Position numbers and translations under genes: made by a program. The notes under the pieces are model-generated. The model did not search any database. It was given only the letters and a program-made list of their open reading frames with translations, and had not been told where the DNA came from. Positions 15,169 through 20,012 of a DNA stretch of 20,012 bases are shown in pieces. Positions within the stretch are counted from its first letter, which is position 1. Each line of letters starts with the position of its first letter. The stretch comes from an uncultured Lachnospiraceae bacterium (GTDB taxonomy: Bacteria; Bacillota; Clostridia; Lachnospirales; Lachnospiraceae). The stretch lies in assembly GCA_937910785.1 (NCBI GenBank), contig CALDLG010000142.1, positions 1 to 20,012 on the forward strand, in the 5' to 3' direction.

Positions 15169-17451
15169 ATGGATACGATAACGATGGAACTGACAGAAAA
15201 CTGGCGTTTTCATCTTGGAGAATGCGAAGGCGCCTGGTATAAGGGATTTGACGACAGCGGCTGGCGGAGGGTTACGGTTCCCCACGACTGGTCGGTGGAA
15301 GCGCCTTTTTCCCCGGAATATTCGAGTGGAACGGGTTACCTGCAGGGTGGAACAGGCTGGTACCGCGTCTGTTTCCGGCTTCCGGAGGAATACAGGGGAA
15401 AGTGTGTGCGCCTTGCGTTCGATGGGGTGTATAAGAACAGTCAGGTTTTCTGCAACAGCTATTATCTGGGAAAAAGACCGGGCGGCTATACTTCCTTTTC
15501 CTATGACATCAGCGATTTTGTGAATTTCGGTGAAGAGGAAAACGAAGTCAGCGTGAAGGCAGTGCATGAAGATCTGGCAGATTCCAGATGGTTTACCGGG
15601 AGCGGGATCACCAGAAAAGTGAGGTTGATTGTGGAGGAACCGGTGCATCCTGCGGAATACGGCAGTATTTTTTGGACCGACCGGATTTTCGGGGAAGGAG
15701 AAAGGACCCGCGCACAGGTGACAGTGATTCAGGAAGCGTTCAATGCCGGGCATAAAGACGCGAAGCTGAAGATCAGAACGCTGCTGCTTACCGATGAGGG
15801 ACAAATCGCGGCGGATCTGGCCGGGGCACTGACGCTTGCGCCGGGAGAGACGGGAAAGCTCGCGTTAAACGGAGAAATAGAAAATCCGCGGCTGTGGTCG
15901 CCGGAGGAGCCATGTCTTTACCGAATGCAGACCCGGTACCTTGTAAATCATGGAGAAGAATACCTGGTGCATGAGGAAAAGGTGGGCATCCGGACGATCG
16001 CGTTCCATCCGGACGAAGGATTTTTCCTGAACGGCATCAACCGGAAGATCAAAGGCGTCTGCGTACATCATGACGGCGGCTGCCTCGGTGCGGCGGTGCG
16101 TCCGGAGGTATGGCAGCGCAGACTGACGAGTTTGAAAGAATGCGGCTGTAATGCAATTCGGTGCAGCCATAACCCCCATATGCCGGAGCTTTATGCGCTC
16201 TGCGATGCGATGGGCTTTCTTGTGATGGATGAAGCGTTTGACGAATGGGAAAACCCGAAAAACAAATGGTCCACAGGCCATAATGTCTATCCGCCGAAGC
16301 ATCAGGGATATTATGAAGACTTCCCGGAATGGCATGAAAAGGATCTGCGTGCGATGGTGCGGCGCGACAGAAATCATCCCAGCGTCATTCTCTGGAGCAT
16401 CGGAAACGAAATCGATTATCCGAATGACCCTTATTGCCATCCGATGTTTGAAACCATGACCGGAAACAATGATGCCAACAAACCGGAGGACGAAAGGCAG
16501 TATCATGCGGATAAGCCCAATATGAAAAGACTGGCCGTTCTGGCGAAGCGGCTTGCGGCCATTGTCCGGGAAGAGGATCAAAGCCGCCCGGTCACGCTTG
16601 CGGCGGCTTTCCCGGAGCTTTCTTCGGAGCTTGGCTTTTTTGATGCGCTTACCGTAGTCGGATATAATTATAAAGAGCATTTATATGAAAAAGATCACAA
16701 ACGGTTTCCGGATAAGACTTTTCTCGGAAGCGAAAACGGGCACAGCGAAGAAGCGTGGAGGGCGGTAACGGAAAATGCTTATATCTGCGGCCAGTTTCTG
16801 TGGACGGGGATCGATTATCTGGGTGAGGCGAAGGGCTGGCCCGTTCACGGCTCGCAGGCCGGCCTTCTGACAACGGCCGGATTTCCGAAGCCGGAATATG
16901 ACAGGCGGAAGGCTCTCTGGCAAGAGGAAGGCGTTGAGGCGGCCGGAGCGGAAGGCCGCTCTGGCAGCGGTCCGGAGGCGTCCTGTGGAAACAGGAACAA
17001 TACCGTAAGTCCGGTTGGCGGAGGCGCGGCGGCGGGACTGTCCGTGACATTGTGGCAGGAACGGGATGCGCTGACCGGCCGGTCATGGAAGGACAGCAGC
17101 GGCAGACCGGGTTATTTGTATCAGCTGTTAGTAAAGCTGGTTGACAGAGACGGAAGAAAGGTCATTTCCGCTGACAGAGAAGTGGAGGTTCAGGTGTTGG
17201 GAGACGGATGTCTTGCAGGTATTGACAACGGAGACCTTGCCGATGTGACGCCTTTTTCCGCCGCTTACAGAAAAACATACAGGGGCGATCTGGCAGTCTA
17301 TGTGCGCAGAACGGGAACCGGGTCCGTTCGCGTGTCCCTGCGGATACAGGATGGCAGAGATGCCGGCATGGAAAACGAAAACACCGTGGAAGTGATTTTG
17401 GGGAATGAAGCGGAACAGCCGGTTAAAACGCTTCGTGCCAAAAAGTCATGA
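15169..17451 (+). CDS. Glycoside hydrolase family 2 enzyme (beta-galactosidase-like)
   Basis: This 760-residue enzyme hydrolyses beta-linked sugars with retention. It has a sugar-binding jelly-roll domain (about 1-175), an immunoglobulin-like domain (about 180-285), and a TIM barrel (about 290-580). The acid/base is E414 (WSIGNE) and the nucleophile E522 (GSENGH). RCSHNPH and DEAFDEW are typical GH2 barrel motifs. After a Gly/Ala/Glu-rich linker (about 587-615) comes a beta-rich C-terminal domain (about 615-745) of the type common in gut bacterial GH2 proteins. No signal peptide is seen, so it is probably cytoplasmic. GGAG precedes ATG 15169. Substrate could be a beta-galactoside or related glycoside. 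Confidence 0.93.
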   Translation: MDTITMELTENWRFHLGECEGAWYKGFDDSGWRRVTVPHDWSVEAPFSPEYSSGTGYLQGGTGWYRVCFRLPEEYRGKCVRLAFDGVYKNSQVFCNSYYLGKRPGGYTSFSYDISDFVNFGEEENEVSVKAVHEDLADSRWFTGSGITRKVRLIVEEPVHPAEYGSIFWTDRIFGEGERTRAQVTVIQEAFNAGHKDAKLKIRTLLLTDEGQIAADLAGALTLAPGETGKLALNGEIENPRLWSPEEPCLYRMQTRYLVNHGEEYLVHEEKVGIRTIAFHPDEGFFLNGINRKIKGVCVHHDGGCLGAAVRPEVWQRRLTSLKECGCNAIRCSHNPHMPELYALCDAMGFLVMDEAFDEWENPKNKWSTGHNVYPPKHQGYYEDFPEWHEKDLRAMVRRDRNHPSVILWSIGNEIDYPNDPYCHPMFETMTGNNDANKPEDERQYHADKPNMKRLAVLAKRLAAIVREEDQSRPVTLAAAFPELSSELGFFDALTVVGYNYKEHLYEKDHKRFPDKTFLGSENGHSEEAWRAVTENAYICGQFLWTGIDYLGEAKGWPVHGSQAGLLTTAGFPKPEYDRRKALWQEEGVEAAGAEGRSGSGPEASCGNRNNTVSPVGGGAAAGLSVTLWQERDALTGRSWKDSSGRPGYLYQLLVKLVDRDGRKVISADREVEVQVLGDGCLAGIDNGDLADVTPFSAAYRKTYRGDLAVYVRRTGTGSVRVSLRIQDGRDAGMENENTVEVILGNEAEQPVKTLRAKKS

Positions 17452-17480
17452 AAGAAAGCCGTGGAAGGTATGGAAAACGA

Positions 17481-17509
17481 TTGCCGTGCATCCTGGTTAA
17501 CGGTATAAT
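17481..17509 (+). promoter_or_regulatory. Promoter of the phosphoribosyltransferase-like gene
   Basis: TTGCCG at 17481-17486, a 17-bp spacer, and a perfect -10 TATAAT at 17504-17509. The start site would be near 17516, about 60 bases before the start codon. No terminator is visible between the GH2 stop and this promoter. Confidence 0.7.
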
Positions 17510-17578
17510 GGAATTATCATCAGCAAGGACGAATGGTTCCGAAAACGGGGCATGAAGTCATGAAAAGGAGGTATGCGT

Positions 17579-18223
17579 ATGCAGGAAATGATCAGAATTA
17601 GTTCCAAAGCCCACCCCAATATTGAGTTGAAAGCAATTCCCGGCCATTTTGTAACACCGAGTTCTCATATCAATTATTTTCTTGATATGACGACATTGAA
17701 GACGCGTCTGAGCGAAGCATCCCTGACAGCGAAGGAGCTGAGCCGGCAGATTATGGTATCCATGGTGGTAGACACGATCGTATGTATTGACGGCTGTGAA
17801 ATCATCGGCGCGTTTCTGGCGGAGGAGCTGACGAGAGCCGGCGTTTATTCCAGAAATGCACATCAGACGATTTACATTATCACGCCGGAATATTCTTCGT
17901 CCGGACAGATGCTTTTCCGGGATAATTACCTTCCAATGATAAAAGGAAAGAACATATTACTTCTGTTAGCCAGTGCGACAACCGGTAAAACCGTTACAAA
18001 GGCGGTACAGACGCTTACCTATTATGGCGCTTCCATCAGCGGCATCAGCGCGGTATTCAGCGCGGCAAACAGTGTGATGGGGATTCCGGTCAATTCCCTG
18101 TTCAGTACGGCGGACATACCGGATTACAAGACCTTTAGTTCCGAAGGCTGTGCTCTGTGCAAGGATAATAAGCCGATCGATGCATTTGCCAATGCTTTTG
18201 GCTATTCCAAAATTAATGCGTAG
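17579..18223 (+). CDS. Phosphoribosyltransferase-like protein (orotate PRTase-like)
   Basis: This 214-residue soluble protein resembles type I phosphoribosyltransferases annotated in Lachnospiraceae as orotate PRTase-like. Known enzymes transfer a phosphoribosyl group from PRPP to a base. The PRPP loop region is visible at 126-138 (ILLLLASATTGKT), but the acidic pair normally present is Leu130-Ala131, so catalysis is doubtful. The C-terminal part contains a Cys pair (GCALCKDNKPID, near 197-208). I chose ATG 17579 because AAGGAGG ends seven bases before it; ATG 17573 is too close. It has its own promoter and terminator, so it is probably monocistronic, and no other pyrimidine gene is nearby. 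Confidence 0.75.
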   Translation: MQEMIRISSKAHPNIELKAIPGHFVTPSSHINYFLDMTTLKTRLSEASLTAKELSRQIMVSMVVDTIVCIDGCEIIGAFLAEELTRAGVYSRNAHQTIYIITPEYSSSGQMLFRDNYLPMIKGKNILLLLASATTGKTVTKAVQTLTYYGASISGISAVFSAANSVMGIPVNSLFSTADIPDYKTFSSEGCALCKDNKPIDAFANAFGYSKINA

Positions 18224-18257
18224 CGTGCCTGAGAGATGGAATCTGACAGTATAAATT

Positions 18258-18287
18258 AAAAATCGTCGCTGTCCGGCGGCGATTTTT
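18258..18287 (+). terminator. Rho-independent terminator after the PRTase-like gene
   Basis: AAAAATCG (18258-18265) pairs with CGATTTTT (18280-18287), with inner TCGC/GCGG pairing and a T-run built into the right arm. The symmetry means it could work on both strands. Confidence 0.85.
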
Positions 18288-18365
18288 ATATGCGGGATCA
18301 TGGAGAGGTCTGTACTATATTTGTTGAAAAGATCAAAAAACGGAGAATGTGAGGGAGATAACGGT

Positions 18366-18782
18366 ATGGAGAAACTAAGTAAAGAAGTTGAAAAAATAAT
18401 GATGGAGCGTTTCGGAAAAGATACGGTAATTGCACTGGCAACGGTAGAAAATGAAATGCCCTATGTGAGATATGTGGACGCATATTATGAAAATGGCGCA
18501 TTTTATATAATTACATATGCGCTTTCCAATAAAATGAGGCAGATAGAAAACAATGCAACGGCTGCGATAGCCGGTGAGTGGTTTACGGCACATGGAAAAG
18601 CTGTCAATCTGGGTTATTTCGGGAAAGAAGAAAATCATCAGATTGCGGAAAAGCTGAAAAATGCATTTGCTGAGTGGATTGACAATGGGCATAATAATTT
18701 CGAGGACGAGAATACGATCATTTTATGCGTGGAATTAACGGACGGACTGCTATTTTCCAATGGAACGAGGTATGCGTTTTAA
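18366..18782 (+). CDS. Pyridoxamine 5'-phosphate oxidase-like flavin protein
   Basis: This 138-residue protein has the FMN-binding split-barrel pattern of the PNPOx-like superfamily: an N-terminal helix, TVIALATVENEMPYVR strand pair, an AYYENGAFYIITYALSNK segment, then AAIAGEWFTAHGKAVNLG. Members reduce or bind flavin and are often of unknown substrate. The start ATG 18366 has GAGGGAG upstream; an in-frame ATG at 18300 would overlap the previous terminator region and add unlike sequence. It is preceded by a terminator and followed by about 400 bases without a clear gene, so it is probably monocistronic. The true substrate is not known. Confidence 0.82.
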   Translation: MEKLSKEVEKIMMERFGKDTVIALATVENEMPYVRYVDAYYENGAFYIITYALSNKMRQIENNATAAIAGEWFTAHGKAVNLGYFGKEENHQIAEKLKNAFAEWIDNGHNNFEDENTIILCVELTDGLLFSNGTRYAF

Positions 18783-19180
18783 ACAGGCATATATGAGTTT
18801 TTTACGGCTATGTTCGATGCTGTAATCACTATGACATGTGTTTCGTGATCAACAGTAGAAAGCTATGATTTTAACAGGCAAGGCATTAAAGCCGGAGGGG
18901 ATTTGTTATTGCTCATGGAAATGATTCATTATTGGATAACAGATGATACAATTACACCCGGCTTCCATGGTTCTATGTCAATGCTATGAAGCAGATGCTT
19001 CGTGATGGCGAGGAGGAATTTGGCATCCTCCGGCTGCTCAGGCGGCATTCCATATGTTGGGCATCAAAACACATATTGGGGAAAAGCACATGGTATCAAA
19101 GACAGAGTCATGTTGGACGATACCTGCGGAGGCGGAGGATTTCCTGCGAGGACAAAAAAGCAGTAGCGAGGTGATATGGA
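18783..19180 (+). other. Gene-poor interval, possibly decayed coding sequence
   Basis: No convincing gene is seen. Short open stretches lie in different frames, for example 62 codons from 18986 and another frame open to TAA 19198-19200, without start sites or recognised motifs. A 6-bp hairpin GGAGGA/TCCTCC (19012-19031) is present. The frame-shifting pattern fits a degraded gene beside a truncated Fic gene, but this is inference. Confidence 0.4.
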
Positions 19181-19792
19181 GTGAACAAAGACCCATTTAA
19201 GGAATATATCAAAGAATCCGAACCGGCAAAGAGGGACAAAGGCTATGCGTGGCATACGGCCATTGGCCTGCAGGCGGTTGACGGGCTGAAACCATCGGAA
19301 TATCTGGTGCATACTGCGGTCCGGAATATCGAGGGCGAGATATCCTTTGAAGAGGCAAATGCACTTTTGCAGTCCTATTATGAAGAAAATCCTGCCCTTG
19401 ATGCGTCAGACCGCACTGAGGAGGCGGACAAGGTCTCGGCGCGAATCGCTGCGCTTCTTTCCGAGCGTGCCTTCAGCTTTACACCAAACGAGTATCTTTC
19501 CATTCACAGGAAGCTGTTTACCGGTATTGATTCTCATTCCGGGAGCATCCGGGACTACAACATCACAAAGAAGGAATGGGTGCTGAATGGAGCGACCGTG
19601 CTCTACGGCAGCGCTACAGAGCTGCGTGCGACGCTGGACTATGATTTTTCGGAGGAAAAGAAGTTTTCCTATAAAGATCTCTCGATGGATGAGATTATTC
19701 ATCATCTGGCTGTATTCGTATCCAGATTGTGGCAGATCCATGTATTCGCTGATGGGAATGTAACACGGAGACACTTGCAGAAAGCGGCGTAA
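19181..19792 (+). pseudogene. Fic-domain protein, truncated inside its catalytic motif
   Basis: The 203-residue product begins at GTG 19181 with GAGGTGA six bases upstream. It has the Fic/DOC architecture: a helical N-terminal region, FTPNEYLSIHRKLFTGI, the GSIRDYNITKKEWVLNG segment, and the HLAVFVSRLWQIHVF helix leading to the catalytic motif. Fic enzymes transfer AMP from ATP to protein hydroxyls using a HxFx(D/E)GN(G/K)R motif. Here H187, F189, D191, G192 and N193 are present, but then VTRRH replaces the usual residues and the frame stops 10 codons after Asn193. Complete relatives are roughly 300 or more residues, so the C-terminal helices are missing. It ends 39 bp before a strong terminator. 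I consider it inactive; a sequencing error is an alternative. Confidence 0.75.
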
Positions 19793-19831
19793 CAGCGGCA
19801 AACTGCTCTGTACATAAAATTTGCCAGAGAA

Positions 19832-19890
19832 AAACCAAAAGGGCATTTACGGGATTGTGCGTAAATGCCCTTTTGGTTTGTTGTTTTTGT
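19832..19890 (+). terminator. Perfect 20-bp-stem terminator after the Fic remnant
   Basis: Bases 19832-19851 and 19860-19879 are perfect reverse complements (20 bp) with an 8-base loop, followed by a T-rich run TTGTTTTTG. It lies between the Fic remnant and the next promoter, and is unusually long for a terminator. Confidence 0.9.
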
Positions 19891-19926
19891 CCCAGTATTG
19901 ACAAAAATGTCCCAAGGCGTTATGAT
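19888..19926 (+). promoter_or_regulatory. Strong promoter with paired TGTCCCA heptamers
   Basis: TTGACA at 19898-19903, a 17-bp spacer and TATGAT at 19921-19926 form a near-consensus promoter. TGTCCCA occurs at 19888-19894 and 19908-19914, exactly 20 bp apart, one on each side of the -35 box. This fits a repressor bound on one face of the DNA. Confidence 0.8.
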
Positions 19927-19963
19927 TAGAGTATAGAGAAAAATGAGAAGGAGAGTACGTATC

Positions 19964-20012
19964 ATGAAGAAAAAAAATGTGATAAGCTTAATAAAATATT
20001 ATACGGAAAAGA
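19964..20012 (+). CDS. Start of an unidentified gene, 3' partial
   Basis: ATG 19964 has AAGGAG at about 19948-19953, and follows a strong promoter. Only 16 codons are visible: MKKKNVISLIKYYTEK. The short N-terminus resembles the start of AAA-family ATPases found in clostridial accessory islands, where a helix of the type ISLIKYYTEKN precedes the ATPase. This is memory-based and weak; the family cannot be set from so few residues. Confidence 0.55.
   Translation, partial: MKKKNVISLIKYYTEK

Overview
The window looks like chromosomal DNA of a Gram-positive gut-type Clostridia, most likely Lachnospiraceae. This is inferred from strong AGGAGG-type ribosome binding sites, E. coli-like -35/-10 promoters with 17-bp spacers, BspA-type leucine-rich repeats, a FeoA/FeoB/FeoB-associated Cys-rich protein operon, GH2 enzymes with a long C-terminus and a Fic protein of the kind found in clostridial accessory DNA. 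No rRNA, tRNA, CRISPR array or intact insertion sequence was seen.

Region 1 (1-7169) is a tightly packed plus-strand run of six reading frames: the end of an unidentified protein, a membrane CHASE2 adenylate cyclase, a TIM-barrel sugar-phosphate isomerase-like protein, a GAF plus HD-GYP-type phosphodiesterase, a secreted Ig-like protein with five acidic 33-bp repeats, and a membrane-anchored FecR-domain protein ending in a Flg_new/InlB-type repeat. Start/stop overlaps and short gaps suggest one transcript. Together it reads as an envelope-sensing and nucleotide-signalling module, and it is the most novel-looking part of the window.

Region 2 (7170-9890) is a polar amino acid ABC importer: permease, ATPase and lipoprotein binding protein. 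It has its own extended -10 promoter overlaid by a perfect inverted repeat, and a strong terminator at the end.

Region 3 (9990-13392) is ferrous iron uptake: promoter and operator-like dyad, long leader, feoA, a structured intercistronic region, feoB and a tiny FeoB-associated Cys-rich membrane protein. A DtxR-family metalloregulator faces it on the minus strand. A GTTAGT-containing motif recurs at the feoA, feoB and dtxR control regions, suggesting the DtxR protein controls all three.

Region 4 (13420-17451) pairs a lipoprotein (BspA-like LRRs plus an NADase-type glycan-binding domain) with a GH2 glycosidase, probably co-transcribed for glycan recognition and cleavage.

Region 5 (17480-18782) has a phosphoribosyltransferase-like protein with a non-canonical PRPP loop, a terminator, and a PNPOx-like flavin protein.

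Region 6 (18783-20012) looks like accessory DNA: about 400 bp without a convincing gene, a Fic gene truncated inside its catalytic motif, a perfect 20-bp-stem terminator, and a strong promoter with paired TGTCCCA heptamers driving a gene that runs off the window.
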